Source: Mycobacterium sp. 141
GTDB taxonomy: Bacteria; Actinomycetota; Actinomycetes; Mycobacteriales; Mycobacteriaceae
DNA length: 64,000 bases
Direction: 5' to 3'
Assembly (NCBI RefSeq): GCF_000382405.1
Contig: NZ_KB908260.1
Coordinates: 1 to 64,000 of the forward strand
Position 1 is the stretch's first letter, and each line of letters begins with the position of its first letter. The position numbers and the translations under genes are program-made. Shown piece by piece: positions 1 to 7,726 of this stretch. The notes below the pieces were generated by a model. The model was given only the letters and a program-made list of their open reading frames with translations, made no database searches and had not been told where the DNA came from.

Positions 1-378
1 TACGGCTCCGGCTCCTCGCGCGACTGGGCAGCCAAAGGCACTGTGCTGCTCGGCGTAAAGGCCGTCATCACCGAATCCTTCGAGCGCATCCACCGCTCCA
101 ACCTGATCGGCATGGGCGTCATCCCGCTGCAATTCCCCACAGGCGAATCCGCCGCCAGCCTCAAACTCGACGGCACCGAAACCTACGACATCACCGGCAT
201 CGAAGCACTCAACCAGGGCAAAACCCCCAAAACCGTGCACGTCACAGCCACCAAAGAAGACAACTCCAAGGTCGAATTCGACGCAGTAGTCCGCATCGAC
301 ACCCCCGGTGAGGCGGACTACTACCGCAACGGCGGCATCCTGCAGTACGTCCTGCGCAACATGCTCAAATCGACCTAG
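1..378 (+). CDS. acn: Aconitate hydratase A, C-terminal part (5' truncated by window)
   Basis: This is the last 125 codons of a TCA-cycle aconitase that interconverts citrate and isocitrate through a [4Fe-4S] cluster. The reading frame is open from base 1 and begins with [13 protein letters not shown], the swivel-domain signature whose Ser and Arg bind substrate in aconitases. [18 protein letters not shown] follows, as expected near the C-terminus. The catalytic cluster-binding cysteines lie upstream, outside the window. A leaderless regulator gene follows 61 bp downstream. In M. tuberculosis acn sits elsewhere (near Rv1475c), so its position next to this block is a synteny difference or a second aconitase copy. 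Confidence 0.95.
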   Translation, partial: YGSGSSRDWAAKGTVLLGVKAVITESFERIHRSNLIGMGVIPLQFPTGESAASLKLDGTETYDITGIEALNQGKTPKTVHVTATKEDNSKVEFDAVVRIDTPGEADYYRNGGILQYVLRNMLKST

Positions 379-427
379 GAGGTAAACGCAACGGCGGTGC
401 TTGTCGAAGTCGTCGACGGCGACCCGG

Positions 428-433
428 CACAAT
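428..433 (+). promoter_or_regulatory. Putative -10 box, leaderless start of the XRE gene
   Basis: CACAAT ends 6 nt before the ATG at 440, and no Shine-Dalgarno sequence precedes that ATG. This is the arrangement of leaderless mycobacterial mRNAs. It favours 440 over the upstream in-frame TTG at 401. No convincing -35 box is visible. Confidence 0.45.
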
Positions 434-439
434 GGCGGC

Positions 440-847
440 ATGACAACCGAGGATGATCCGTCGTCAGGTCCGAGGGATCCCTGGCAGCCCCAGTCGGACA
501 CGCTTGGCAGCTTCATCCGCATGCAGCGCCAGCTGGCGCACCTGTCGCTGCGAGAAATGGCCGCAATGACGGCCGTCTCCAACGCATACCTCAGTCAGGT
601 CGAGCGTGACCTCCACCAGCCGTCGCTGAAAGTGATGCGATCGATCGCCGATGCACTCGGTATACCCACCGCCGATCTGCTGCGCCAGGCCGGTGTCGCG
701 GAGCCGGAAGGAGCGTCCGCCACGTCAGCGACGGAGGACCCGGACTCTATGAACACCGAGCGGGCGATCAAGACCGATCCGCGGTTGAGCCAGGCGCAAC
801 GGGAGGCGCTGCTCGGCGTCTATCGCAGCTTCCTCGCAGAAGGCTGA
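440..847 (+). CDS. XRE-family helix-turn-helix regulator
   Basis: This is a 135-residue cytoplasmic DNA-binding protein. A Cro/CI-type HTH spans roughly residues 22-78, with the typical core LREMAAMTAVSNAYLSQVER followed by PSLKVMRSIADALGI. The tail after about residue 90 is Ser/Thr/Asp-rich and ends in a short amphipathic helix (SQAQREALLGVYRSFLAEG) that could dimerise or bind a partner. Single-HTH XRE proteins of this type occur beside phasin/HBHA-like genes in mycobacteria (Rv0474-Rv0475 is the case I recall), and a phasin-like gene lies 1.3 kb downstream. Control of that gene is inference. The start was chosen from the -10 box at 428. Confidence 0.85.
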   Translation: MTTEDDPSSGPRDPWQPQSDTLGSFIRMQRQLAHLSLREMAAMTAVSNAYLSQVERDLHQPSLKVMRSIADALGIPTADLLRQAGVAEPEGASATSATEDPDSMNTERAIKTDPRLSQAQREALLGVYRSFLAEG

Positions 848-966
848 ACCGAACTCTCCCGACGCAGGCCCCACGGGCGTACCTGGACGGCCAAAGCCAC
901 CGTGTGACAGTGGATTTCAAGTGCAGATCCATCCCATCGGGATGCCTGCGGATCACATCGGTTCAG

Positions 967-1791
967 CTATAACGTAGAGCCGAGCGTCATCGACGCTTCG
1001 TACGGAACGGTACGCAAAAGCCGTTCCCTCGGCTGCTCGTCGAGAGATCCGCCTTTGAGCTCACGAGCCAGGCTGCCACAAGCCATCGCGAGAGCGGCCG
1101 TAACTGTCGCCAGCTCCCGGCGCGGGTCGGACACCCGCAACTCCAGCACCGCAATCGCCTTGCGATCGCCGAACACCGGCATCGCGACCGCGTTCGATCC
1201 GATCTCAAGTTCACCGACAGACACGGCGAATCCCGCCCGTCGTATCGAGACAAGGCTGTGCCGCAATTGATCGGCTGACGTGATGGTGTTCTTGGTGAAC
1301 TCAGGCAGGCCATTCATGATCAGCCGCTCGGTGTTCCGCCGCGCAGAAAACGCCAGCAGGGCCTTGCCGAGCGCGGTCGCGTGAGCCGGAAGCGTCGCGG
1401 AGGTGTCGAAACTCGTGACCGGCTGGTTGGGTCGCTTCTCGATGTAACGGACCGCGGTCCCGCACAACACGCCCAGGCGTGCAGTGCGATGCGTCGCAGC
1501 CGACAGGTCATCGAGCACAAACGGACCACGTTCTGCCAGGGTCGGCGGTCGCCACCCAGCCGCTCCCAGGCGCCGCAACCGAGGCGCGACGCGATAACAC
1601 CCCGAGGCGTCGCGCTCCAGGAAATCCGTGGCGGCCAGCTCGACCGCAAAGCGGTGTGCAGTCGAAACCGGCAACCGGGTGAGCCGGGCGATCTCGGTCA
1701 ACGAATGCACATTGCTGTCAGTGAACGCCAGCAGAATCGCGGCGATCCTGCTCGTGACCGATTGCCCGGGCCCTGTCGAATTTCCTGCCAT
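967..1791 (-). CDS. IclR-family transcriptional regulator (paralogue 1)
   Basis: This is a 274-residue regulator with an N-terminal winged helix (about residues 12-75, including LTEIARLTRLPVSTAHR) and a C-terminal IclR effector domain (PAHATALGKALLAFSARR, then AVAMPVFGDRKAIAVLELR). The start at 1791 follows AGGAAGGTGCG, a good ribosome site, and avoids a 43-codon extension. Its first 20 residues are almost the same as those of the IclR gene at 2559 (both start MAGNST), so the two are paralogues. They bracket the phasin-like gene, with this copy divergent from it. The effector is unknown. Control of the phasin region is inferred from position. Confidence 0.9.
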   Translation of the reverse strand: MAGNSTGPGQSVTSRIAAILLAFTDSNVHSLTEIARLTRLPVSTAHRFAVELAATDFLERDASGCYRVAPRLRRLGAAGWRPPTLAERGPFVLDDLSAATHRTARLGVLCGTAVRYIEKRPNQPVTSFDTSATLPAHATALGKALLAFSARRNTERLIMNGLPEFTKNTITSADQLRHSLVSIRRAGFAVSVGELEIGSNAVAMPVFGDRKAIAVLELRVSDPRRELATVTAALAMACGSLARELKGGSLDEQPRERLLRTVPYEASMTLGSTL

Positions 1792-1838
1792 CGCACCTTC
1801 CTGACGTGGTGAAAAGCTCCCCCACAGGGCCCACCAAA

Positions 1839-1860
1839 GATATGTGACATGGATCATATC
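1839..1860. promoter_or_regulatory. Interrupted inverted repeat upstream of IclR gene 1
   Basis: GATAT (1839-1843) and ATATC (1856-1860) are complementary arms around 12 bp. The element lies about 50 bp upstream of the IclR start at 1791 and could be an autoregulatory operator or part of its promoter. The arms are short, so chance is possible. Confidence 0.25.
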
Positions 1861-1948
1861 GCCGGTCGTATCGAAAGCCCGCAGCCGCACCCGTCCCCAG
1901 CCGGAGCTCCTCAAAAACATTCCTCGACCGGTTGTAGCTGCCGACCGA

Positions 1949-1961
1949 CACTCCAGGAGTG
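1949..1961. promoter_or_regulatory. Compact palindrome CACTCC-A-GGAGTG
   Basis: Two perfect 6-bp arms surround a single central base. The site lies between the divergent IclR gene and the phasin-like gene, about 65 bp upstream of the phasin -35 box. Size and position suit a dimeric regulator operator. Which of the three local regulators would bind is unknown. Confidence 0.35.
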
Positions 1962-2027
1962 CCCGGATTCACGGTTGCTCACGGGCCGATCCCGTCAGGA
2001 CCGCAACCAATCCCCTGCCACCATCGA

Positions 2028-2057
2028 TTGACATTCAGTGCATGCGTTAACTATAGT
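2028..2057 (+). promoter_or_regulatory. Strong SigA-type promoter of the phasin-like gene
   Basis: TTGACA (2028-2033), an 18-bp spacer and TATAGT (2052-2057) form a near-consensus promoter. The -10 box lies inside a perfect 12-bp palindrome, TAACTATAGTTA (2048-2059), so a repressor bound there would block it. The leader to the ATG at 2102 is about 37 nt and carries AGGGAG. Confidence 0.7.
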
Positions 2058-2064
2058 TATCGTT

Positions 2065-2078
2065 GTTCGCATCCGAAC
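2065..2078. promoter_or_regulatory. Candidate IclR-type operator GTTCG-N4-CGAAC
   Basis: Perfect 5-bp arms are separated by CATC, immediately downstream of the predicted transcription start of the phasin-like gene. Several IclR proteins bind 14-15-bp pseudo-palindromes of this type. Two IclR genes flank the site. Assignment is inferred from spacing and context. Confidence 0.4.
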
Positions 2079-2101
2079 TAAACAGCCACCAGGGAGAAAC
2101 A

Positions 2102-2404
2102 ATGAACACCGCACAGGAAATCGGCCAGAAGGTTCAGGAACAGGCGCTGGAGACCGTCCGCAAGACGCAGGACGCCGTCGTCGAGGCTGTCACCATCTGG
2201 ACCGAGACGGCCAACAAGCTCGCTGCACAACTGCCGGAATTCGCCAAGGATTACAAGGGTCCGGAATTCGCCGACTTCACCAAGCAGTTCCCCACTGCCG
2301 CAGACCTCATCGATTCAAACTTCGATTTCATCGAGCGGCTTCTGACCAACCAGCGCGACTTCGCCCAGCGCATCCTCGCGGCCACCCAGCCGGTCGCCAA
2401 GTAA
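2102..2404 (+). CDS. Phasin-like granule-associated protein
   Basis: This is a 100-residue acidic, mostly helical protein without signal peptide or membrane segment. The N-terminal half is an uninterrupted amphipathic helix (EIGQKVQEQALETVRKTQDA), followed by a Pro/Phe-containing turn and a second helix (FIERLLTNQRDFAQRILAA), the layout of short phasins that coat polyhydroxyalkanoate or lipid inclusions. A role on storage granules is inferred from this pattern; no PHA synthase is in the window. It has a strong promoter and the ribosome site AGGGAG 6 nt before ATG, so high expression is expected. Flanking XRE and IclR genes suggest metabolic control. An HBHA-like surface adhesin would be longer and carry a Lys/Ala-rich tail, which is absent. 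Confidence 0.65.
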   Translation: MNTAQEIGQKVQEQALETVRKTQDAVVEAVTIWTETANKLAAQLPEFAKDYKGPEFADFTKQFPTAADLIDSNFDFIERLLTNQRDFAQRILAATQPVAK

Positions 2405-2558
2405 GCGGTTCGATCGACAACGAGCGGGCTGCGCGCCCCACCCGGGCCGTAGCCCGCTCATCGTGTGTCAGTCCAGGTTCGAACGCCACGGTCGACTCGA
2501 CGGCGGGCTCGCATTCACATATACGTTGTTCACGCCGCATCTCTGGGAGTACAGGCTC

Positions 2559-3368
2559 ATGGCAGGCAATTCGACAGATCCGGGCCGTTCGGTCACCAGC
2601 AAAGTCGCGGCAATACTGATGGCATTCGGCGGCGGCGCCGTTCTGACCCTGACCGAGGTCTCCAGCATCGCAAACCTGCCCACATCGACCACGCATCGTC
2701 TGGTGTCCGAGCTGCTGGCCTGGCGCCTGCTGGAGCGCACCGATGAAGGCGGTTACCGGATCGGCCTGCCGTTACGAGTCATCGGAAAAGACGCGGCCGA
2801 TTTCGACGTCCTGAACCGCGCGATCCTCATGGTGCGGGCTCGTCCGGTGCTGGACGAGTTGGCCTGGACGATGCGCACGGACGCGAAACTGGGCACGCTG
2901 CTCGACGACGAGATCGTCTTTCTCGGAAACAGCGGACCGAGCGCTACGGGGGCATCTCTGACACCGGCTCCGCCGGCACATACAACCGCCATCGGAAAAG
3001 CCTTGCTGGCCTTCTCGCCGACAAGCGTCATCGACCGGGTCCTCGCCGAAGGCACGCGGGCGGCGAAGACGATGACCGCGCCGGACAAGCTTCGCCAGGA
3101 ACTATCGGTTATCCGGCTCACGCAAGTCGCGACCGCGTGCGATGAATCGCATTGCGCCCCTGCGGCGATTGCCGTGCCGGTCTTCAGTGGCGGGGGCAAT
3201 GTCGCTGCGGCGATCGAGTTGACAATCCGCGACTCCGGTATCGGCGTCACGGCCGCCACGGGTGCACTGACCGTGGCGTGTCGAAGCCTGTCCCGACAAT
3301 TGGCCACCGAGTTTCGCGACGACGCCGCAAATCGCTCCCGCGGGCACCGGAACGAAACCGCAGTGTGA
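2559..3368 (+). CDS. IclR-family transcriptional regulator (paralogue 2)
   Basis: This is a 269-residue regulator with a winged helix (LTEVSSIANLPTSTTHRLVS) and an IclR effector domain containing PAHTTAIGKALLAFSPTS and AIAVPVFSGGGNVAAAIEL. The start at 2559 follows GGGAG at a suitable distance. Residues 1-25 nearly repeat those of the IclR protein encoded at 967-1791, and the effector domains align through PAH.TA.GKALLAFS. A local duplication around the phasin-like gene is the simplest reading. The first copy is antisense to the phasin gene and this one is codirectional, 154 bp downstream of it. The ligand is unknown; IclR proteins often sense carboxylic or aromatic acids. Confidence 0.9.
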   Translation: MAGNSTDPGRSVTSKVAAILMAFGGGAVLTLTEVSSIANLPTSTTHRLVSELLAWRLLERTDEGGYRIGLPLRVIGKDAADFDVLNRAILMVRARPVLDELAWTMRTDAKLGTLLDDEIVFLGNSGPSATGASLTPAPPAHTTAIGKALLAFSPTSVIDRVLAEGTRAAKTMTAPDKLRQELSVIRLTQVATACDESHCAPAAIAVPVFSGGGNVAAAIELTIRDSGIGVTAATGALTVACRSLSRQLATEFRDDAANRSRGHRNETAV

Positions 3369-3467
3369 GCTGACGAATCACCTTGCGCGCCAACACCTGA
3401 CCTGATGGCGAGACATCGAGGATCACCATTGTGGAATATGCCGCTGGCGTCCGGTGTTGCGCCCGTG

Positions 3468-3887
3468 GTGACTGAAGCCGAGCTGAGCCCAACCGACTGG
3501 GTACGCAAGCAGACCGAACAGATCCTCAAGCAGGGCACCACCGACGGCGTCGAAATCCTCGACCGCCCCGTCGTGTTGTTCACGACGACAGGCGCCAAGT
3601 CCGGGAAGAAGCGGTACGTGCCGCTGATGCGGGTCGAGGAAAACGGAAAGTACGCGATGGTCGCGTCGAAGGGCGGCGCACCGGAGCACCCGTCGTGGTA
3701 CTTCAACGTCAAGGCCAATCCGGCGGTCACAGCGCAGGACGGCGACAAGATTCTCCAGCTGACTGCACGCGAACTCGCCGGCGACGAGCGTGAACACTGG
3801 TGGAAACTCGCCGTCGAAGCCTATCCGCCGTACGCCGAGTACCAAACCAAGACTGCGCGGCAGATCCCCGTCTTCGTCGTGGAGTAA
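3468..3887 (+). CDS. Deazaflavin (F420)-dependent nitroreductase-family oxidoreductase
   Basis: This 139-residue protein of the Ddn/split-barrel family is expected to use cofactor F420 for hydride transfer to quinones or other acceptors. Diagnostic segments are GAKSGKKRYVPLMRVE, with the phosphate-binding K/R-rich loop, then ASKGGAPEHPSWYFNVKANP and the C-terminal EAYPPYAEYQTKTARQIPVF. The start is uncertain: GTG 3468 fits the family length, while ATG 3438 would add ten residues. It is downstream of the IclR gene by 99 bp and may be co-transcribed. The substrate cannot be told from sequence. Confidence 0.9.
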   Translation: MTEAELSPTDWVRKQTEQILKQGTTDGVEILDRPVVLFTTTGAKSGKKRYVPLMRVEENGKYAMVASKGGAPEHPSWYFNVKANPAVTAQDGDKILQLTARELAGDEREHWWKLAVEAYPPYAEYQTKTARQIPVFVVE

Positions 3888-3929
3888 GCGCATCGTCTGG
3901 ACGTCAGCGGCACCGGCTGAGCATCCCGT

Positions 3930-5018
3930 TCAATCCGAGGACTCACCGCCACAGGCCAACGTCGGATAGTAGGCGCTGGTGACCCGGTTGCCGCCGCCGC
4001 TCCTGGACTGCTGCATCGCGCGCGTTGCCAGGGTCACGAGGGTGTCGACGACTTCCTCCGCGGAAAGGTCCGCCGCCGAGCGCAGCGGGCTGCACACAGA
4101 CCCGATACTCGTGGTCAGCCGCATTTCAGTGGTGTTGATCGAGCCACGTATTCGATCGACCAGCGGCGACGGATCGTTGGTCTTGAACACGTCGGCGATC
4201 AGGAAATCACTTTCGGTGACGTGTGCCAGCGGCACCTTGTGACGAATCGTCTCCCGCAATGCGCGCCCGACAGCAACCCGCGCGCTGAGCGTGCTATTCG
4301 CGCCTTCCATGTCGGTCAGCAGCGCTATGTCGTCGATGAACACTGCAACCACGACGAGGTACTGGTCGTCGTGGCGACTTGCGGCACCGAACATTGTGGC
4401 CGCTGCGATGTCGAACGCTTCCCGGTTGAGCAGCCCGGTCAAGGGCTCGATTTCGTCCGGATGCCGCATGGCGTCGGGGTCGACGAGGTGCACCGCCATT
4501 CGGCACACCAGCGACGTGAACGCCAGGACCAGGCTGACGCCGATCGCGCCGGCCACACCCACCAAGACGTCGGTGAGCGCCACCCGCACCGCGAGGTATA
4601 CGACGACGATCTCGCCGGCAGCCAGTGTCAGCAGCCACACCCGACGGCTGTGCAGGAAGGCCGCGTAGCTGGTGAGCATCGCGTAGACCGACATGCCGAG
4701 CAGACCGATCGTCGCGTTGGTCAGCACCAAGCAGGTGACGATGATCCCCAGAGCTCCGACGGCGAGGATGATCAAGGACTCGCTCCGGCTGGGCCATTGC
4801 AGGCGCCACCACCGCCAGGCCATCACGATCCCGCCGATGGTGATCAAGCCCGCCGTGTAGCGCACAGGGCCGCGCATCCCGACCGAACTGGCAAACAGGA
4901 GCAGTGGTACCACACTCAACACGAGCATGGACACCGCGTTGAGCCCCCGCATCCTGCCACGCAGGCCAAGCGCCGCCAGGTGTGCGGTGCGTCCGTAGTA
5001 GTGGTCGTACGGACTCAC
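3930..5018 (-). CDS. Membrane protein with degenerate GGDEF domain
   Basis: The 362-residue protein has an N-terminal block of about six hydrophobic segments (residues 25-170), then a C-terminal GGDEF-type domain. The domain start PLTGLLNREAFD is intact. At the signature position the sequence is HVTESDFLIAD instead of GGDEF, so diguanylate cyclase activity is probably lost and a sensory or GTP-binding role is more likely. Codon position bias is good throughout. The gene starts with GTG and is divergent from the DoxX gene, with a 193-bp gap. Its C-terminus (TSAYYPTLACGGESSD) is short and polar. Confidence 0.8.
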   Translation of the reverse strand: MSPYDHYYGRTAHLAALGLRGRMRGLNAVSMLVLSVVPLLLFASSVGMRGPVRYTAGLITIGGIVMAWRWWRLQWPSRSESLIILAVGALGIIVTCLVLTNATIGLLGMSVYAMLTSYAAFLHSRRVWLLTLAAGEIVVVYLAVRVALTDVLVGVAGAIGVSLVLAFTSLVCRMAVHLVDPDAMRHPDEIEPLTGLLNREAFDIAAATMFGAASRHDDQYLVVVAVFIDDIALLTDMEGANSTLSARVAVGRALRETIRHKVPLAHVTESDFLIADVFKTNDPSPLVDRIRGSINTTEMRLTTSIGSVCSPLRSAADLSAEEVVDTLVTLATRAMQQSRSGGGNRVTSAYYPTLACGGESSD

Positions 5019-5211
5019 GCCGCACCCCCCTCACCGACTGTTACGACGGAGGTCCGTCGCGGCCGGCAGCTCAAAATCTGCGACACAGCCGCAATTGTCC
5101 CACTCCCGCCCAACAAGACCGCCCGGCCCGGCGCTATCGGTCACATTCCGTCGCCCTGCGGTGTCGGAGAAGTAGAAGCACGTTCACCGATCACAGCGAA
5201 CAGGGCATGAC

Positions 5212-5637
5212 ATGACTGCAATCACCAGACCTCGCAGTACTTCCGCACGCGCGATCGCCTACTGGATCACCACCGGTCTGCTCGCCGTAGAGCTGATCCT
5301 CGGCGGCATTTGGGACGTCCTGCGTCTTCCGATGGTCCGCGACGTCGTCACCGACCTCGGGTATCCCGCCTATCTGCTGGTGATCCTAGGGACCTGGAAG
5401 CTGCTGGGTGGAGCAGCGATCCTGGTCCCGGGATATCCCGTGCTGAAGGAGTGGGCATACGCAGGCGCCTTCTTCGTCTTCTCCGGGGCGATGGTCTCGC
5501 ACTTGACGACGGGCAAGGACCTGCAGGAGCTTGGAGTTCTGGCCGTCGCGCTCGTGCTGGTAGTCGCATCGTGGGCGCTGCGTCCACCCAGCCGCCGCGC
5601 CAGCGGCACAGCGGACCGGTCGGCATCCGGCCCATGA
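5212..5637 (+). CDS. DoxX-family small membrane protein
   Basis: This 141-residue protein has four hydrophobic helices (about residues 15-35, 50-75, 80-100 and 105-125) and the DoxX-like stretches LAVELILGGIWDV and LGTWKLLGGAAILVPG. DoxX proteins sit in the inner membrane and in mycobacteria take part in redox homeostasis; no specific activity is claimed. The stop TGA overlaps an ATG of the following sigma gene (5634-5637), so the two genes form one transcription unit. DoxX-like genes are frequent partners of SigJ/ECF41-type sigma factors. Confidence 0.85.
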   Translation: MTAITRPRSTSARAIAYWITTGLLAVELILGGIWDVLRLPMVRDVVTDLGYPAYLLVILGTWKLLGGAAILVPGYPVLKEWAYAGAFFVFSGAMVSHLTTGKDLQELGVLAVALVLVVASWALRPPSRRASGTADRSASGP

Positions 5638-5660
5638 CCGGGACAGAGGAGTGCGACCCC

Positions 5661-6536
5661 ATGCCGGACAACAACCGGTGGGCGGAGCCGTTCGAACGCG
5701 CCCGACCACAGTTACGCGCGGTCGCCTACCGCATGCTCGGTTCGCTCGCCGACGCCGAGGACGCCGTGCAGGAAGCGTGGCTGCGGCTCAGCGGTGCCGA
5801 TACCACGGCAGTGCACAACATCGACGCGTGGCTCACCACCGTGGTTGCCCGCATCTGTTTGAACGTGCTGCGCGCCCGACACATTGGGCCTCAGGAGGAA
5901 TCACTCTCGTCGATGCCGGATCCCGTCATCGACGCGCCAGACGACATCGACCCGGAACATCAAGTGCTGCTGGCCGACTCGGTCGGGTTGGCGTTGTTCG
6001 TCGTCCTCGACACACTCGCACCCGCCGAACGTCTTGCCTTCGTGTTGCACGACGTGTTCGCGGTGCCGTTCGACGACATCGCGCCGATCGTCGACCGTTC
6101 GGTCGAAGCCACCCGCAAATTGGCGAGCCGGGCTCGCCAGCGCATCCAAGCAGCCGGAGCATCACCCGATCGCGACCTGTCCACCCAGCGAGACGTCGTC
6201 GACGCATTCTTCGCTGCCGCGCGCGCCGGAGACTTCGACCGGCTGGTGGCGGTTCTGCATCCCGGCGTCGTGTTGCACGGCGACTTCGGTCCGGGCGGCA
6301 GCCGATCGGAGCACGGAGCAGACGCCGTGGCCCGACTCGCCAGTTTGTATGCCCGCTCGGGTGCGCAGGTGCACCCGGCCACGGTCAACGGTGCGGCGGG
6401 TGCCGTCATCGTCACAGCCGGCCGGGTCGCAGCGGTCATGGGCTTCGTCGTCGTCGGCGAACGGGTCACCGAAATCGACGTGCTGGCCGACCCGCGACGA
6501 CTGTCGCGTCTCGACGTCAGCGCGGTGCTCGATTGA
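5661..6536 (+). CDS. ECF sigma factor with SnoaL-like C-terminal extension (SigJ-like)
   Basis: This is a 291-residue RNA polymerase sigma factor. Region 2 is seen in LRAVAYRMLGSLADAEDAVQ and region 4 in LAPAERLAFVLHDVFAVPFD, with an HTH ending RSVEATRKLASRARQRI. About 115 residues follow that resemble an NTF2/SnoaL fold (VVDAFFAAARAGDFDRLVAVL), the autoregulatory extension of ECF41/SigJ-type factors that replaces an anti-sigma protein. The WLPEP and DGGGK motifs I associate with ECF41 are not present (RHIGPQEES and HGDFGPGG occupy the positions), so control may differ. GAGGAG 9 nt upstream supports ATG 5661; ATG 5634 would overlap the DoxX stop. Confidence 0.88.
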   Translation: MPDNNRWAEPFERARPQLRAVAYRMLGSLADAEDAVQEAWLRLSGADTTAVHNIDAWLTTVVARICLNVLRARHIGPQEESLSSMPDPVIDAPDDIDPEHQVLLADSVGLALFVVLDTLAPAERLAFVLHDVFAVPFDDIAPIVDRSVEATRKLASRARQRIQAAGASPDRDLSTQRDVVDAFFAAARAGDFDRLVAVLHPGVVLHGDFGPGGSRSEHGADAVARLASLYARSGAQVHPATVNGAAGAVIVTAGRVAAVMGFVVVGERVTEIDVLADPRRLSRLDVSAVLD

Positions 6537-6896
6537 CTTTGTCGGTGCGCTACCCCGGGTATGCCGCGTCAGTGGTCATACCGTCAGACGTCTCGCGCTG
6601 GGCCAATGAATCATTCGAATTTCTTCGACGCCCGTGTTTAAGCGGCAGAACCTGTGAGCCGCAGAGGTGTCCCGCATCGACCAGGTTGCGCTGCGAAAAA
6701 TGACGAAAGGTATTGCACCGCTGCCAATGTCGCGCTGTACGGCGACGAATGTGCGTGGCCGGCCGGCGGCCATGAAGGTCTGCGGCGATTCCTGTGGAAG
6801 ATCGCAGATCTTGAGCTGTGTCGTTTGAAATTTCCTGATGGATAACGATATTCGGCTTTCGGTTCCCGAGTCGCCGGATCAACTCGATTGCGCCGG
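6537..6896. other. Gene-poor stretch
   Basis: About 360 bp of lower GC than the neighbours. ORFs here have no coherent domain, ribosome site or codon bias. I see no RNA gene or strong hairpin. Confidence 0.5.
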
Positions 6897-7238
6897 TCAG
6901 ACGGTCCTGCCGCTCCGGGTAGGTGCCGAACGACCGGGTGCCGCGTTCAGAAGATGGCCCCACTCTCGCCGTGCGGTGCGGAATGCCGGCTGCAGGTCGT
7001 CCACTTCGTTCCTCACCTGCCGACCGGAGGCCAGATCAACCAGGGCCTCGGCTAATTCGGACGGGCACATGCGGCAACTCTGCGCTACCTCGATCAACTC
7101 GACGATCTCGTCTTCCCATCGTCGACAACGCAACCCGACCAGTACACCGGCTGCAAGGCTGACCATTCGTGCTTGAGCAATGTGATGCTTCTCGGGGCTC
7201 AGATCCGCTTCATAAGTTTCCAACGTTGTCTCCTGCAT
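6897..7238 (-). CDS. ANTAR-like small protein
   Basis: This is a 113-residue protein if the start is ATG 7238. Residues about 18-70 (HHIAQARMVSLAAGVLVGL, then IVELIEVAQSCRMCPSELAE and ALVDLASG) show the three-helix spacing of ANTAR RNA-binding domains, in which a first helix with IAQA is followed by a helix of the LREASQ type and a last helix ending in A..LV. No receiver or GAF domain precedes it. Basal ANTAR proteins act by binding tandem hairpins in mRNA leaders. The start codon lacks a clear ribosome site, and the C-terminal 30 residues are low complexity. A chance ORF cannot be ruled out. Confidence 0.5.
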   Translation of the reverse strand: MQETTLETYEADLSPEKHHIAQARMVSLAAGVLVGLRCRRWEDEIVELIEVAQSCRMCPSELAEALVDLASGRQVRNEVDDLQPAFRTARREWGHLLNAAPGRSAPTRSGRTV

Positions 7239-7525
7239 GAACCCGCCGCTGACCACTGGGCATACCCGGGCGTCGACGCGGCCAAACTCCCCCCAAAGTC
7301 GACGGTTGCCCAATGCCGCGCAAACGACCGGGTGGTGCCAAGACTTTCCCGCGGTTCTGTCGTACGCGGTTTCCAAGGGGCGCACTCTAGTCCGCACCGA
7401 AATACGCGCTCCGCCAGTTGAATACAACGGTTCACCCGTACGCCCACGACATTCCAACACGACACGCCCCTTGTAGCCGCCGGTCACCGGGCCTACGGTT
7501 AAATTTGACGGAAGGTGGTCCCGCG

Positions 7526-7726
7526 ATGGAAATCTACCGGTGGTGGCTCAATCTGCCCCTGGACAGCAAGGAATGGCTGCGCGAGAACCTGCGCGCCAAA
7601 GAACTACCGCCACAAGTGGTGCAGCATATTGCCGAGGCCGGAGGGCCTGGTCCGGACAAGGCCAGCGACGTTCTGACCGCGGCAGATTGGGACTTTATCG
7701 AGACGCAGTCGGAGTTCGTGGACTGA
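7526..7726 (+). CDS. Small conserved-looking hypothetical protein (66 aa)
   Basis: The ORF begins at ATG 7526 after GGAAGGTGG, a strong ribosome site, and encodes a 66-residue soluble acidic protein starting MEIYRWWLNLPLDSKEWLRE. It contains two predicted helices separated by a Gly/Pro turn (AEAGGPGPDKAS) and ends DWDFIETQSEFVD. TACGGT and TTAAATT just upstream may be promoter elements. I do not recognise a function. Length, ribosome site and codon bias suggest a real gene. Confidence 0.7.
   Translation: MEIYRWWLNLPLDSKEWLRENLRAKELPPQVVQHIAEAGGPGPDKASDVLTAADWDFIETQSEFVD

Noticed and set aside
6550-6963. 137-codon minus-strand ORF downstream of the ANTAR-like gene
   Set aside because: Overlaps the ANTAR-like ORF, no ribosome site and no recognisable pattern.
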